64,000 nucleotides of DNA from Xanthomonas sp. XNM01 (GCF_014851915.1 NZ_JACVAP010000001.1:1240001-1304000); one strand, 5' to 3'. Counted from the first letter of the stretch, positions 1-11,573 are shown. Notes: a model not told the origin generated them from the letters alone. Numbers and translations are program-made.

Positions 1-1273
1 CCTGTACTACTGGCTGCCGCTGGCCAGCGGGCGGATGCCGTCGGAGAGCATCGGCCGTACTGCGTTCTGGCTGGTGTTCGTCGGCTTCAACCTGACCTTC
101 CTGCCGATGCACCTGACCGGCCTGATGGGCCTGCCGCGGCGCGTGCAGGATTACCCGATGGAGCTGGGGGTGCACTGGCTGAACCTGGTCTCGACAGCGG
201 CCGGCTTCGCACTGGCGGTGGGCATGGTCGCGATCCTGGTCGATGCGGCGCTGTGTTTCCGCCATGGCCGGCGCGCCAGCGCCAATCCCTGGCAGGCCGG
301 CACCCTGGAGTGGGCGCTGCCGCAGCCGGTGCCGGCCTACAACTTCGCTTCGGTGCCCGAGGTGCGCGACCGGTATCCGCTGTGGGACGACCCGCCGCTG
401 GCCGCGCGTACGGCGGGCACCGACGGCCTGCTCGGCGATGCGGCGCACGGGCGCCGCGAGATGCTCGGCACCGGCCTGCTGACCGCCGAGCCGGAGCAGG
501 TGATCCGCCTGTCGAGCTCGAGCTGGCAGCCGCTGATCGCCGCGTTGGCGATCGCCGCGCTGCTGGCCTGCTTCCTCGCCAAGTGGTATGTCGCCGCCGC
601 GCTGTTGTTGCTGCCGCTGCTGGCCTGCCTGCTGGTCTGGGCCTGGACCACCGGCGACCGCCACGCGGCACCGCGGCTGTCCGCCACGCCGTCGCTCGCG
701 CTGCCGGTGCAGTACGCCAGCCGCAACGCACCGGGCTGGTGGGCGCTGGTGTCGAGCCTGCTGATCGATGGGTCACTGTTCGCCTCGCTGGTGTTCGCCT
801 ATTTCTACCTGTGGCTGGGCACGCCGGCATGGCCACCGCCGGGGATGTCCGCCGGGGCTGGCTTGTCCGGATGGGTCGCGCTGGGCCTGATGGCGGCATG
901 CTGGCCGCTGGCCGCGGTGTCGATGCGGGCGTTGCGCGCCGGCCGGGGCGGTACCGCCATGCTCTGGCTGCTGGCGACGCTGGCGCCTGCGGTCGGGTTC
1001 CTCGCGCTGCATCTGCCGCTGGTGTCGTCGCTGGTGGGCGCGCCGTCGGGTCATGCGTACGCGTCGGTGGTGTGGACGCTGGCCGGCTTCCACGCGGTGC
1101 ACGTCGGCGTGGCGATGCTCATCGCCGCGTTCGTGGCCGCGCGGCTGCACCGCCGGCACGTCGACGCGGCGCGCCCGCTGGAACTGCGCATCGCCGTCGC
1201 CTTCTGGCGCTATACGGTCGGGCAGGGCGTGGTGATGTGGGCGGTGATCCACCTGTTCCCGGGGGCGCTGTGA
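1..1273 (+). CDS. Cytochrome c oxidase subunit I-III fusion, C-terminal part (5' end outside window)
   Basis: The frame is open from base 2, so only the C-terminal part of the protein is seen. The first ~45 residues match the end of oxidase subunit I (FNLTFLPMHLTGLMGLPRRV). After a hydrophilic linker come two membrane helices, then a subunit III-like part with several helices. This includes GFHAVHVGVAM, which resembles the subunit III motif with paired His. Subunit I-III fusions are known in caa3-type terminal oxidases, which reduce oxygen in the inner membrane. The last helix reads FWRYTVGQGVVMW, whereas most subunit III proteins have a WHFVD-type motif, so the III part is divergent. It overlaps the next gene by one base (TGATG). 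A ctaG gene lies downstream, which supports the caa3 assignment. Confidence 0.85.
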   Translation, partial: LYYWLPLASGRMPSESIGRTAFWLVFVGFNLTFLPMHLTGLMGLPRRVQDYPMELGVHWLNLVSTAAGFALAVGMVAILVDAALCFRHGRRASANPWQAGTLEWALPQPVPAYNFASVPEVRDRYPLWDDPPLAARTAGTDGLLGDAAHGRREMLGTGLLTAEPEQVIRLSSSSWQPLIAALAIAALLACFLAKWYVAAALLLLPLLACLLVWAWTTGDRHAAPRLSATPSLALPVQYASRNAPGWWALVSSLLIDGSLFASLVFAYFYLWLGTPAWPPPGMSAGAGLSGWVALGLMAACWPLAAVSMRALRAGRGGTAMLWLLATLAPAVGFLALHLPLVSSLVGAPSGHAYASVVWTLAGFHAVHVGVAMLIAAFVAARLHRRHVDAARPLELRIAVAFWRYTVGQGVVMWAVIHLFPGAL

Positions 1274-1623
1274 TGCTGCAGGCGATCGCACCCTGGCGGC
1301 TGGTGGGCCTGGCGGCGCCGATGGCGGTGTGGGCGCTGCATTTCGTCGTGGTCTACAGCCTGCAGGGCCTGGGCTGCGTCGAGGGCTGGAACCAGACGCT
1401 GCTGACCACGCTCCTGCTTGCGCTGACCGTGGCGGCGCTGCTGGTGATCGCCTGGCTCGGCCTGCGCGCGCGCCGCGCCGCGGTGGCCGGTGCGGGTCCG
1501 TGCGACGCGGTGCAGCGCCGCCGGCACTTCCTGTCGCTGGCCACCGCGCTGGTCGCGCTGCTGTCGCTGGTCGCAGTGGTCTTCACCACGATTCCGATCC
1601 TGTTGCTGCGGCCCTGCGCCTGA
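1273..1623 (+). CDS. Small membrane protein of the terminal-oxidase cluster
   Basis: This 116-residue protein has three predicted membrane helices, at about residues 8-30, 42-63 and 85-110. Its ATG shares one base with the stop codon of the oxidase fusion gene, so translation is probably coupled. I do not recognise a named family. Its position between the oxidase and ctaG suggests an assembly or accessory role in the oxidase, which is inference only. Two cysteines (in GLGCVEG and GPCDAV) flank the second helix and could matter for metal or redox handling, but nothing proves this. Confidence 0.75.
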   Translation: MLQAIAPWRLVGLAAPMAVWALHFVVVYSLQGLGCVEGWNQTLLTTLLLALTVAALLVIAWLGLRARRAAVAGAGPCDAVQRRRHFLSLATALVALLSLVAVVFTTIPILLLRPCA

Positions 1624-1632
1624 GGAGCATCG

Positions 1633-2163
1633 ATGCGCAAGAGCCTGAAACAACCCGTCCCCAAGGAACGCAGCAGCACCGTGTCGAGTGCGGTCGCGAT
1701 CCGGCAGCATCCACTGCATCCGATGTTGGTGGTCTATCCGATCGCCTGCCTGAGCCTGCTGCCGGTCAGCGACCTGGCCCTGCTGTGGACCGGCACGCCG
1801 TTCTGGGGACAGGTGTCGCTGCTGCTGAACATGGTCGGGCTGGGGGGCGGGCTGGTCGCGGCGATCGTGGGGACCTGCGACATGCTGCTGATCCGCGTCG
1901 CGCGCCGGCATGTGTCGGTATGGAGCCACGCCATCGCCGCGGTGATGCTGCTGGCGGTCTCGGCCGCCGGCGTGCGCCTGCGCATGGCCGATGCGGTGGA
2001 GGCGGTGTGGCCGTGGGGGCTGATGCTGTCGGTCACCGGCCTGCTGCTGGTCGGCGTGGCCGGCTGGCTGGGAGGTACGCTGACCTTCAAGTACGGGATC
2101 GGCGTCTACGGCAACGCGTCCGAAGAGGAAGAGGGCGGCGACGGCACGCCGCCGGCGGCATGA
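1633..2163 (+). CDS. DUF2231 family membrane protein
   Basis: The 176-residue protein carries the N-terminal motif HPLHPMLVVYPIACL, typical of the DUF2231 family of four-helix membrane proteins. About four hydrophobic helices follow. The C-terminal tail is acidic (SEEEEGGDG) and lies in the overlap with the convergent gene on the other strand. It starts 9 bases after the previous stop, so it belongs to the same transcript as the oxidase fusion. The molecular function of DUF2231 is not established. Members near terminal oxidases or c-type cytochromes are common. Confidence 0.8.
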   Translation: MRKSLKQPVPKERSSTVSSAVAIRQHPLHPMLVVYPIACLSLLPVSDLALLWTGTPFWGQVSLLLNMVGLGGGLVAAIVGTCDMLLIRVARRHVSVWSHAIAAVMLLAVSAAGVRLRMADAVEAVWPWGLMLSVTGLLLVGVAGWLGGTLTFKYGIGVYGNASEEEEGGDGTPPAA

Positions 2164-2624
2164 GCGGCCTGGCCGCCGATCGGATTCGGCGCAGGCGGCA
2201 GCGTCCCGGCGCTGTCCGGCTTGGCTCCGGTGAGCGCGGCCAGGCCCAGCAGCAACAGCAGCGGCAGCCAGCCGACGATGCGGTAGAAGGTGGCACCGTG
2301 GCGGTCGTGGCCCTGGCCGAGCTGGTACAGATGCAGGCCGAAATACAGGTGCAGCAGCACCGCGAAGGTGACCAGCACCAGTTTCATCGCGAGCCAGGCA
2401 TCGAACGGGATCCAGGCGATCAGCACCATGCCCAGCGCGATGGCGACCAGCGCCGATGGCGTGGCGATGCGGAAGAACAGCAGGTTGGCGGTGACGTTGA
2501 AGAACTCCGGATCGGCGTCGACCTCGCCGGCATGCCGCGCCACGAACAGGCGCGGCAGAAAGAACAGGCCGGTGAACCACAACATCACCGCGCCGATGTG
2601 CAGCAGCTTGAGCCAGAAGTACAC
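2106..2624 (-). CDS. HemJ/CopD-like four-helix membrane protein
   Basis: The 172-residue product starts YFWLKLLHIGAVMLWFTGLFF and continues LPRLFV. This matches the HemJ (protoporphyrinogen oxidase, UPF0093) and CopD-like superfamily, including the conserved His in the first helix and a Lys in WLAMKLV. I use a GTG start at 2624, because the family begins just before this motif and no nearby in-frame ATG exists. The last 19 codons run over the end of the convergent DUF2231 gene. Whether it oxidises protoporphyrinogen, handles copper or helps heme delivery to the oxidase cannot be told from sequence alone. The oxidase neighbourhood favours heme or copper supply. Confidence 0.75.
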   Translation of the reverse strand: MYFWLKLLHIGAVMLWFTGLFFLPRLFVARHAGEVDADPEFFNVTANLLFFRIATPSALVAIALGMVLIAWIPFDAWLAMKLVLVTFAVLLHLYFGLHLYQLGQGHDRHGATFYRIVGWLPLLLLLGLAALTGAKPDSAGTLPPAPNPIGGQAAHAAGGVPSPPSSSSDALP

Positions 2625-2693
2625 GCGCGCATCCCGCCGAAGATCCGATCGGGACACCGTAGCCGGCCGGGCGCGAAGCGCGCGTGGGCATCG

Positions 2694-3584
2694 ATGGCGT
2701 CGGCCGCGCTCGCGGCGCTGTCCCCGCCCGCCGCGGCCCAGTCGATGTGCCGGGTGCCGACCCCGCTTGAGCAGGTGGGCTGGTTCGCCTCGCTCTGGAC
2801 GCAGCTGCCGCTGGTGCTGCTCGCCGTGCTCTACGGCATCGGCGTGTGCAGGCTGTGGCGGCGAGGGTGGGGCCGTGGTGTCGGCAGGGGGGCGGTGGTC
2901 TGCTTCGGCGCCGGAACCGGGCTGTTGCTGCTGGTCACCGCCGGCCCGCTGCGGGCCCTCGGTGCATGGTCGCTGGCCGCGCACATGGCCCAGCACATGG
3001 TGCTGCTGGCGCTGGTGCCGCCGCTGCTGTTGGCCGGCCGGCCACTGGCGGTGGTGGCCTGCGCGCTGCCGGCCGCCTGGTCCCGGCGGCTGCACCGTGT
3101 GCTGCATCCGCTGCAGCGCTGGCTGGGCGACGCGCTCGCGCCGGCGACGATCGCGCACTGCGCGGCGATGTGGCTGTGGCATACCCCGGGCGGGCTGCAG
3201 CGTGCGCTGGAGGGCGAGGTCCTGCACTGGACGATGCACGCCAGCTTCCTGGTCGCCGGCCTCTGGTTCTGGGGCGCGCTGTGGCGGCGGATCCGCGATC
3301 CGGTGGCCGGGGCGGTGCCGGGCCTGGTGGCCCTGGTCGTGGTGATGATGCAGATGGGCTTCATCGGCGCGCTGCTGACCTTCGCCTCGCGCCCGCTGTA
3401 CGCGGTCTACGTCCTGCGCGCTCCCGAGCTGGGGCTGGCACCGCTGGCCGACCAGCAGCTGGCCGGCCTGCTGATGTGGGTCCCGAGCTGCCTGCCGTAT
3501 CTGGCCGGGGCGGCCTGGCTGCTGTGGCGCGGGTTCGGAAGGCTGGAGCGGTCGCGTCGGCCGACGGGGGCGGTGCGGCGCTGA
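2694..3584 (+). CDS. ctaG: Cytochrome c oxidase assembly factor CtaG (caa3 type)
   Basis: The 296-residue protein has about seven membrane helices and family motifs AAHMAQHMVLLALVPPLLL, WLWHTP and HWTMHASFLVAGLWFW, whose histidines are typical of the caa3_CtaG family. CtaG is needed for assembly of caa3-type oxidase, probably in delivery of copper to the CuB site. I place the start at the ATG at 2694. The first 16 residues (to AAAQS) look like a short signal or first membrane segment. It is divergent from the HemJ/CopD-like gene, with 69 bases between them. This is the Bacillus-type CtaG, not the Cox11 protein that shares the name. Confidence 0.85.
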   Translation: MASAALAALSPPAAAQSMCRVPTPLEQVGWFASLWTQLPLVLLAVLYGIGVCRLWRRGWGRGVGRGAVVCFGAGTGLLLLVTAGPLRALGAWSLAAHMAQHMVLLALVPPLLLAGRPLAVVACALPAAWSRRLHRVLHPLQRWLGDALAPATIAHCAAMWLWHTPGGLQRALEGEVLHWTMHASFLVAGLWFWGALWRRIRDPVAGAVPGLVALVVVMMQMGFIGALLTFASRPLYAVYVLRAPELGLAPLADQQLAGLLMWVPSCLPYLAGAAWLLWRGFGRLERSRRPTGAVRR

Positions 3585-3706
3585 GGCGTGGGGTGCGGGC
3601 TTCCCGGCGTGCCCCAGGCCGGACGGACGTCCTGCCGGGGCGGTCAGGCCCCGCCACCGGAATGTTGCGTCCGTCCAGTGGGCAGCATCGCGGCCGGCTT
3701 CGGGCG

Positions 3707-5884
<2,178 letters not shown>

Positions 5885-5888
<4 letters not shown>

Positions 5889-7453
5889 CCGACATCCACA
5901 GCGACAAGATCCTCATCCTCGATTTCGGCGCGCAGTACACGCAGCTGATCGCCCGCCGCATCCGCGAGATCGGCGTCTACTGCGAGATCTGGGCCTGGGA
6001 CCACGATCCGGCCGAGATCGCCGCATTCGGTGCCAGGGGCATCATCCTGTCCGGCGGCCCGGAATCGACCACCGTCGACGGCTCGCCGCGCGCGCCGCAG
6101 CAGGTGTTCGATGCCGGCCTGCCGATCCTGGGCATCTGCTACGGCATGCAGACGATGGCCAAGCAGCTCGGTGGCGACACCGAGGCCGCCGACCAGCGCG
6201 AGTTCGGCCACGCCGAGGTGTCGCTGGTCGCGCAGGACCGCCTGTTCGACGGGCTGAAGGACCATCCCGGCTCGCCGCCGCGGCTGGACGTGTGGATGAG
6301 CCATGGCGACCACGTGTCGGTGGCGCCGCCGGGCTTCACCGTCACCGCGAAGACCGACCGCATCCCGGTCGCGGCCTTCGCCGACGACGCACGCGGCTGG
6401 TATGGCGTGCAGTTCCACCCGGAAGTGACCCACACCAAGCAGGGCCAGGCGCTGCTGCAGCGCTTCGTCACCGAGATCTGCGGCTGCCAGACGCTGTGGA
6501 CCGCCGCTCACATCATCGACGACCAGATCGCGCGCGTGCGCGAGCAGGTCGGCAGCGACGAGGTGATCCTCGGCCTGTCCGGCGGTGTCGATTCGTCGGT
6601 GGTCGCCGCGCTGCTGCACAAGGCGATCGGCGACCAGCTGACCTGCGTGTTCGTCGACACCGGCCTGCTGCGCTGGCAGGAAGGCGACCAGGTGATGGCG
6701 ATGTTCGCCGAGCACATGGGCGTCAAGGTCGTGCGCGTCAACGCCGCCGAGCGCTACTTCACCGCGCTGCAGGGCGTGGCCGACCCGGAAGCCAAGCGCA
6801 AGATCATCGGCAACCTGTTCGTCGAGATCTTCGAGGAAGAGTCGAACAAGCTGAAGAACGCCAAGTGGCTGGCGCAGGGCACGATCTATCCGGACGTGAT
6901 CGAGTCGGCCGGCAGCAAGACCGGCAAGGCGCACGTCATCAAGAGCCACCACAACGTCGGTGGCCTGCCCGAGCACATGAAGCTGGGTCTGGTCGAACCG
7001 CTGCGCGAGCTGTTCAAGGACGAAGTGCGGCGTCTGGGCGTCGAACTCGGCCTGCCGCGCACCATGGTCTACCGCCACCCGTTCCCGGGCCCGGGCCTGG
7101 GCGTGCGCATCCTCGGCGAAGTGAAGCCGGAGTACGCCGAGCTGCTGGCCCGCGCCGATGCGATCTTCATCGAGGAACTGCGCGCCTGGGACCTGTACGA
7201 CAAGACCAGCCAGGCGTTCGCGGTGTTCCTGCCGGTCAAGTCGGTCGGCGTGGTCGGTGACGCGCGCGCCTACGAGTGGGTGATCGCGCTGCGCGCGGTG
7301 GAGACCATCGACTTCATGACCGCGCACTGGGCGCACCTGCCGTACGAGTTCCTCGGCAAGGTGTCCAACCGCATCATCAACGAGCTGCGCGGCGTGTCGC
7401 GCGTGGTCTACGACATCAGCGGCAAGCCGCCGGCGACGATCGAATGGGAGTGA
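5885..7453 (+). CDS. guaA: GMP synthase (glutamine-hydrolysing)
   Basis: GuaA converts XMP to GMP using glutamine and ATP. The 522-residue protein has an N-terminal class I glutamine amidotransferase domain with nucleophile Cys85 in ILGICYGMQ and His/Glu in QFHPEVTHT. The ATP pyrophosphatase domain follows, with P-loop SGGVDSS at about 232-238, and then the C-terminal dimerisation domain ending PPATIEWE. The length matches the family (about 525). Its ATG overlaps the stop of the lipoprotein gene. A strong hairpin follows at 7476. Confidence 0.97.
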
Positions 7454-7475
7454 CCGCGCGGTCGCGCTGATCAAT

Positions 7476-7503
7476 GGACAGGGCGCCCAAGGGCGCCCTG
7501 TCC
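7476..7503 (+). terminator. Hairpin terminator after guaA
   Basis: A 13-bp perfect inverted repeat (GGACAGGGCGCCC and its complement) with a two-base centre is followed by GTTTCC. It lies between the convergent guaA and the periplasmic protein gene and could serve both strands. Confidence 0.7.
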
Positions 7504-7523
7504 GTTTCCGCCGGCCGTGGTGC

Positions 7524-7979
7524 TTACCAGCGCGACCGGCGCGCGTCCGGGCGCGGTTCGAATGCCGGCACCACCTGCTGCTGCAGGGGCTTGCCCGCAT
7601 TGTTCCAGACACTGGTCTGGACCGGAAATTCCTCGCTGCGGGTGAGCGTGTCGACGATGGAGACCAGTGCCTTGCCGGAAGCCGCGTTGTCCGGGTTCCA
7701 TGCGAATACCCCGGCCTGCGGGTAGAACACCACGGCCGCATCGCCTTCCAGGCGCCGGTCCGGGCAGAGCACGAAGTCGCGCCGGGCGAGCACCCGCAGC
7801 GCACCCACCGGCATGGCGCGGACGGTCGGCCCGGTCCGCTCGGCCGAGTGGCCGGGGCAGACGGCGGCACTGACCTCGATCGCGCGTTCGGCGACCTCGC
7901 GGTCGCTCTGGGCGAAGACGGCTGCGGGCATGAGCCCGGCGGCGAGCAGTGCGGAAGGCAGGAGCAGGGGCGGTCGCAT
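7524..7979 (-). CDS. Secreted protein of unknown function
   Basis: The 151-residue protein has a clear signal peptide (cleavage probably after VFA at about residue 23), so it is likely periplasmic. The mature part has two cysteines (SAAVCPGHS and FVLCPDRR) that could form a disulfide. I recognise no family. It is convergent with guaA and divergent from the aldo/keto reductase gene. Confidence 0.65.
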   Translation of the reverse strand: MRPPLLLPSALLAAGLMPAAVFAQSDREVAERAIEVSAAVCPGHSAERTGPTVRAMPVGALRVLARRDFVLCPDRRLEGDAAVVFYPQAGVFAWNPDNAASGKALVSIVDTLTRSEEFPVQTSVWNNAGKPLQQQVVPAFEPRPDARRSRW

Positions 7980-8167
7980 CGGTTCCTCGTCGTCGTGCGC
8001 GCTGGCGCGTTGCACCGGATGATGTCGCGGCACAGGCGCGCGGGTGTTAGCGACGCGTGCAGGCTCGGACGCGGATGGCAGGCGCGGTTCATGCGCGGCC
8101 TGCCGGCATGCAGGAGTATCCTTGGCGGCCGCGGCGATGGCGCCGCGCGCAGCCTGCGGAGCATTCC

Positions 8168-9154
8168 ATGCGACACAGACCTTTCGGCCGCAGTGGCCGC
8201 ACCGTCGGCGAGATTGGCTTCGGTGCCTGGGCCATCGGCGATGCGTGGGGGCAGGTGGACGACGGTGCGTCGATCGCCGCCCTGCATGCCGCACTGGACG
8301 CCGGGCTCGACTTCATCGATACCGCCGATGTGTACGGCGACGGCCACTCCGAGCGCCTGATCGCGCGCGTGCTGCGCGAGCGCGGCGGCCCGCGTCCGTT
8401 CGTCGCGACCAAGGCCGGACGCCGGCTGCCGGTCCAGGACGTAGCCGGATACAGCGAGGGAAACCTTCAGGCCTGGATCGACCGCAGCCGGCGCAACCTC
8501 GAGGTCGACACGCTCGACCTGCTCCAGCTGCATTGTCCTCCGACCGATGCGTACTACCACCCTGAGCTGTTCGAGCGGATGGAGCGGCTGGTCGAGCGTG
8601 GCGCCGTCGCCGCGTACGGGGTCAGCGTCGAGCGCGTGGAAGAAGCGGTCAAGGCGATCGAGTACCCGGGCGTGGCCAGCGTCCAGATCATCTACAACCT
8701 GTTCCGGCAGCGCCCGGCCGAGCTGTTCTTCCGGCAGGCGCAGCAGCGTGGCGTGGCGGTGATCGTGCGCGTGCCGCTGGCCAGCGGCCTGCTCAGCGGC
8801 AAGTTCGACGCCGGCACGCAGTTCGAAGCCAACGACCATCGCCGGTTCAATCGCAACGGCGAGGCCTTCGATGTCGGCGAGACCTTCGCCGGCGTGCCGT
8901 ACGAGATCGGTCTTGCCGCGGTGGAGAAGCTGCGTCCGCTGGTGCCCGGCGGGACCACGCTGGCGCAGCTGGCACTGCGCTGGATCCTGATGGACGAGGC
9001 GGTCAGCGTGGTGATTCCCGGCGCCCGCAACCGGCAGCAGGCCCTGGCCAACATCGCCGCGGCGGGGCTGCCGGCGCTGGACGATGCGCGGATGGCGGCG
9101 ATGCGGGCGATCTACGACGCCGACATCCGTCCGTACGTGCACCAGCGCTGGTGA
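8168..9154 (+). CDS. Aldo/keto reductase
   Basis: This 328-residue TIM-barrel oxidoreductase has the usual tetrad elements: Asp in FIDTADVYG, Tyr in VYGDG, Lys in FVATKAG and His in LLQLHCP. The C-terminal NADP-binding part includes SVVIPGARN. It would reduce aldehydes or ketones with NADPH in the cytosol; the substrate is unknown. A GGAG ribosome binding site lies 6 bases before the ATG. The stop codon overlaps a GTG that could start tadA, so the two genes are probably cotranscribed. Confidence 0.9.
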   Translation: MRHRPFGRSGRTVGEIGFGAWAIGDAWGQVDDGASIAALHAALDAGLDFIDTADVYGDGHSERLIARVLRERGGPRPFVATKAGRRLPVQDVAGYSEGNLQAWIDRSRRNLEVDTLDLLQLHCPPTDAYYHPELFERMERLVERGAVAAYGVSVERVEEAVKAIEYPGVASVQIIYNLFRQRPAELFFRQAQQRGVAVIVRVPLASGLLSGKFDAGTQFEANDHRRFNRNGEAFDVGETFAGVPYEIGLAAVEKLRPLVPGGTTLAQLALRWILMDEAVSVVIPGARNRQQALANIAAAGLPALDDARMAAMRAIYDADIRPYVHQRW

Positions 9155-9162
9155 GTGCGGCG

Positions 9163-9693
9163 ATGACACACGGAAACACCCCTGCGGACACGGCTGCCGC
9201 CGTCCCGGTGCCGCCGTGCAGCGACGACGACCTGCGCTGGATGCGGCATGCGCTGGCGCTGGCCGAACGCGCGCAGCGCGAGTTCGACGAGATCCCGGTC
9301 GGCGCGCTGCTGGTCGGTGCGGATGGCCGGCTGCTGGGCGAGGGCTGGAACCGCAACATCGTCGACCATGATCCCAGCGCGCATGCCGAGATCGTGGCGA
9401 TGCGCGAGGCGGGCAGGGCGCTGGGCAACCATCGGCTGGTGGGGGCCACCCTGTACGTGACCCTGGAGCCCTGCGCGATGTGCGCGATGGCGCTGGTGCA
9501 TGCCCGTGTGGCGCGTGTGGTCTATGCGGCGACCGATCCGAAGACCGGTGCCTGCGGCAGCGTGTTCGACCTGATGGGCGATCCGCGCCACAACCATCGC
9601 ATCGCGGTCACCGGCGGCATCCTCGGCGACGAGGCCGGGCGGCGCCTGACCAACTACTTCCGTGCCAAGCGCGGCCGCCCGCCGCTGCCCTGA
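9163..9693 (+). CDS. tadA: tRNA-specific adenosine deaminase
   Basis: TadA deaminates adenosine 34 of tRNA-Arg(ACG) to inosine, an essential step for decoding. The zinc site is complete: His74 with catalytic Glu76 in HAE, and Cys104 and Cys107 in PCAMC (numbered from the ATG at 9163). The protein has 176 residues from this ATG. A GTG at 9151, overlapping the stop of the upstream gene, would add four residues and is a real alternative. The length and the SVFDLMGDPRHNH region fit TadA, not a guanine or cytosine deaminase. Confidence 0.93.
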   Translation: MTHGNTPADTAAAVPVPPCSDDDLRWMRHALALAERAQREFDEIPVGALLVGADGRLLGEGWNRNIVDHDPSAHAEIVAMREAGRALGNHRLVGATLYVTLEPCAMCAMALVHARVARVVYAATDPKTGACGSVFDLMGDPRHNHRIAVTGGILGDEAGRRLTNYFRAKRGRPPLP

Positions 9694-9703
9694 CCGCGCC
9701 TGC

Positions 9704-10165
9704 TCACGCCTTCGCGCGTGGCACGTGGCGGTGGTCCATCTCTTCGTTGATCGCGGTGACCGCGAGCGAGGATTCGTGCGCCAGCAGCAGGCTGGCCACC
9801 AGCATTGCCAGCACGCCGAAACCCGCAAGGACCGTCGGTGTCATGCCGAGCCTGTGGTCGAGCACCGAGTCGGCGGCCACGGCCAGGCTGGTGCCCACGA
9901 AGAAGCAGATCGCCGCGTACAGGAGCTGGCCGGCGCGCATCACGATCAGGCTGCGGCGACGCTGCAGCGCGATGCGCTGTTCGTACAGCGCGCGCTCCAC
10001 CTCGTCGCCGGCGTCCGGAAGTTCGCGCAGCAGGCCACGGGCGCGATCGATGATGCGCGACAGGCGGTTGTTGGCCGACAGCAGCAGCGAGGCGGTGGCG
10101 GTCAGGAAGAACGCCGGGGCCAGCATCGCGGTGAGCACGGCATAGTGGCTGGTCATCGGGTTCAT
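9704..10165 (-). CDS. DUF2721 family membrane protein
   Basis: The 153-residue protein has an N-terminal helix ([16 protein letters not shown]), then a charged region with [14 protein letters not shown], then two more helices. This is the layout of the DUF2721 family, whose function is unknown. ATGs at 10165 and 10156 are both possible, and neither has a good ribosome binding site. It is convergent with tadA (10 bases apart) and divergent from orn. Confidence 0.8.
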   Translation of the reverse strand: MNPMTSHYAVLTAMLAPAFFLTATASLLLSANNRLSRIIDRARGLLRELPDAGDEVERALYEQRIALQRRRSLIVMRAGQLLYAAICFFVGTSLAVAADSVLDHRLGMTPTVLAGFGVLAMLVASLLLAHESSLAVTAINEEMDHRHVPRAKA

Positions 10166-10191
10166 CGGCCGGCGGGTGGTGGGTCCTGCGT

Positions 10192-10197
10192 TATCAT
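10192..10197 (+). promoter_or_regulatory. Possible -10 box upstream of orn
   Basis: TATCAT lies in the divergent interval between the DUF2721 gene and orn, 62 bases before the orn ATG. No convincing -35 is seen. Confidence 0.3.
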
Positions 10198-10259
10198 GCC
10201 AGCCCGCGCGCGGCTGGCAAGCACGCTGCCGTGCACTCCAACGCACAGGACACACACGC

Positions 10260-10823
10260 ATGCGCGCAGCCTCCACCGGCCAGGACCGGCTGATCTGGAT
10301 CGACCTCGAGATGACCGGTCTGGATACCGACCGCGATTCCATCCTGGAGATCGCCACGGTGGTGACCGATGCGCAGCTCAACGTGCTCGCCGAAGGCCCT
10401 GAGCTGGCGATCGGCCATGCGCTGGAGACGCTGGAGGCGATGGACGAGTGGAACCGCAACCAGCACCGCCGTTCGGGCCTGTGGGAGCGGGTGGTGGCCA
10501 GTGACGTCACCCTGGCCCAGGCCGAGGCGCGCACCGTCGCCTTCCTGCAGGACTGGGTTCCGGCCGCGACCTCGCCGATGTCGGGCAATTCGATCTGCCA
10601 GGACCGGCGCTTCCTGCACCGGCTGATGCCGCGGCTGGAGAAGTACTTCCACTACCGAAACCTCGACGTGTCCACGATCAAGGAACTGGCGCGCCGCTGG
10701 GCGCCGGACGTGCTGGCCGGGGTGCGCAAGCAGTCCTCGCACACCGCACTGAGCGACGTGCACGACTCGATCGACGAACTGCGCTACTACCGCCAGCACA
10801 TCGCCCGGCTTGCCGCCGAGTAG
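10260..10823 (+). CDS. orn: Oligoribonuclease
   Basis: Orn degrades the last 2-5 nucleotide RNA fragments, including pGpG from cyclic di-GMP, to mononucleotides. It is usually essential. The 187-residue protein is a DEDDh 3'-5' exonuclease: Asp15 and Glu17 in [10 protein letters not shown], the Exo II region [15 protein letters not shown], and the His/Asp pair in [11 protein letters not shown]. The length is close to the family norm (about 180). The next gene follows after 12 bases with its own ribosome binding site. Confidence 0.95.
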   Translation: MRAASTGQDRLIWIDLEMTGLDTDRDSILEIATVVTDAQLNVLAEGPELAIGHALETLEAMDEWNRNQHRRSGLWERVVASDVTLAQAEARTVAFLQDWVPAATSPMSGNSICQDRRFLHRLMPRLEKYFHYRNLDVSTIKELARRWAPDVLAGVRKQSSHTALSDVHDSIDELRYYRQHIARLAAE

Positions 10824-10835
10824 GAGTTGAGCGGC

Positions 10836-11573
10836 ATGGACGTCGACATCAGGAATCCCGATCCACGCCTGCGTCCGTTTCCCGATGCCGGCGAGGTTTT
10901 CGCCGACGACCAGGCCTGGCTGGCCCGGCACCTGCATCCGCTGGTTTCGATCGACCTGGCCGCGATCGAGCCGTCGTGGCAGGGCTGGCTGCACCTGCTG
11001 AACCCGCTGGAGCCTCACGAGGGCTACGTCGGCGACCACAGCACCGCATTCCACGACCGGCATGCGCGCGAGAACTGGCTGGCGTTCCGTCGCGATGGGG
11101 ACGGCCGCTACCGCTTCCTCGGGCGCCAGGGCTATTTCCTGCTCGAACAGGACGCCGCTGGCGCCGATGCGGACGCCATGCGCCTGCGTGACGGACTCAA
11201 GGCCCACTACGCCGCCCAGCAGGCCGCCTACGAGGCGTCGCGGCAGCGCTATGCCCGGTATGGCGTGCTGACCTTCGCCGACGATGACGATCCGTCGCAG
11301 CGCAGCAGTTCGGGCGGTGAGGGACATCTGCTCGACCAGCTCGGCGGGACCACCGGCTATGCCAACTGGACGGTCTGCCCGGACCCGCCCGATGCGTTTG
11401 AGCTCGATACCCGCGACGAAGACGACGTGTTTCCGCGCTGGAAGGACGGCGCTGCGTTCCGCTTCATCGCCAGCGTGTCCGGCTATCCCTGGCAGCATTC
11501 CGGGGCGGACGCGATCATGCTGTTCTACGAGCCGCAGTCGGACACCGTGCTGCTGACCTTCGACTGGAGCTGA
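10836..11573 (+). CDS. Conserved protein of unknown function
   Basis: The 245-residue soluble protein has no signal peptide or membrane helix. It contains a long Ala/Arg-rich helix (about residues 110-145) and a C-terminal part with YPWQHSGADAIMLFYEP, ending in a Trp-Ser. I do not recognise a characterised family. The ATG at 10836 has a GGAG nine bases upstream; an in-frame TTG at 10827 is less likely. It lies 12 bases downstream of orn and is probably cotranscribed with it. Confidence 0.7.
   Translation: MDVDIRNPDPRLRPFPDAGEVFADDQAWLARHLHPLVSIDLAAIEPSWQGWLHLLNPLEPHEGYVGDHSTAFHDRHARENWLAFRRDGDGRYRFLGRQGYFLLEQDAAGADADAMRLRDGLKAHYAAQQAAYEASRQRYARYGVLTFADDDDPSQRSSSGGEGHLLDQLGGTTGYANWTVCPDPPDAFELDTRDEDDVFPRWKDGAAFRFIASVSGYPWQHSGADAIMLFYEPQSDTVLLTFDWS

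Noticed and set aside
10827-10835. TTG start for the gene after orn
   Set aside because: The GGAG tract is well spaced for the ATG at 10836 but abuts the TTG.
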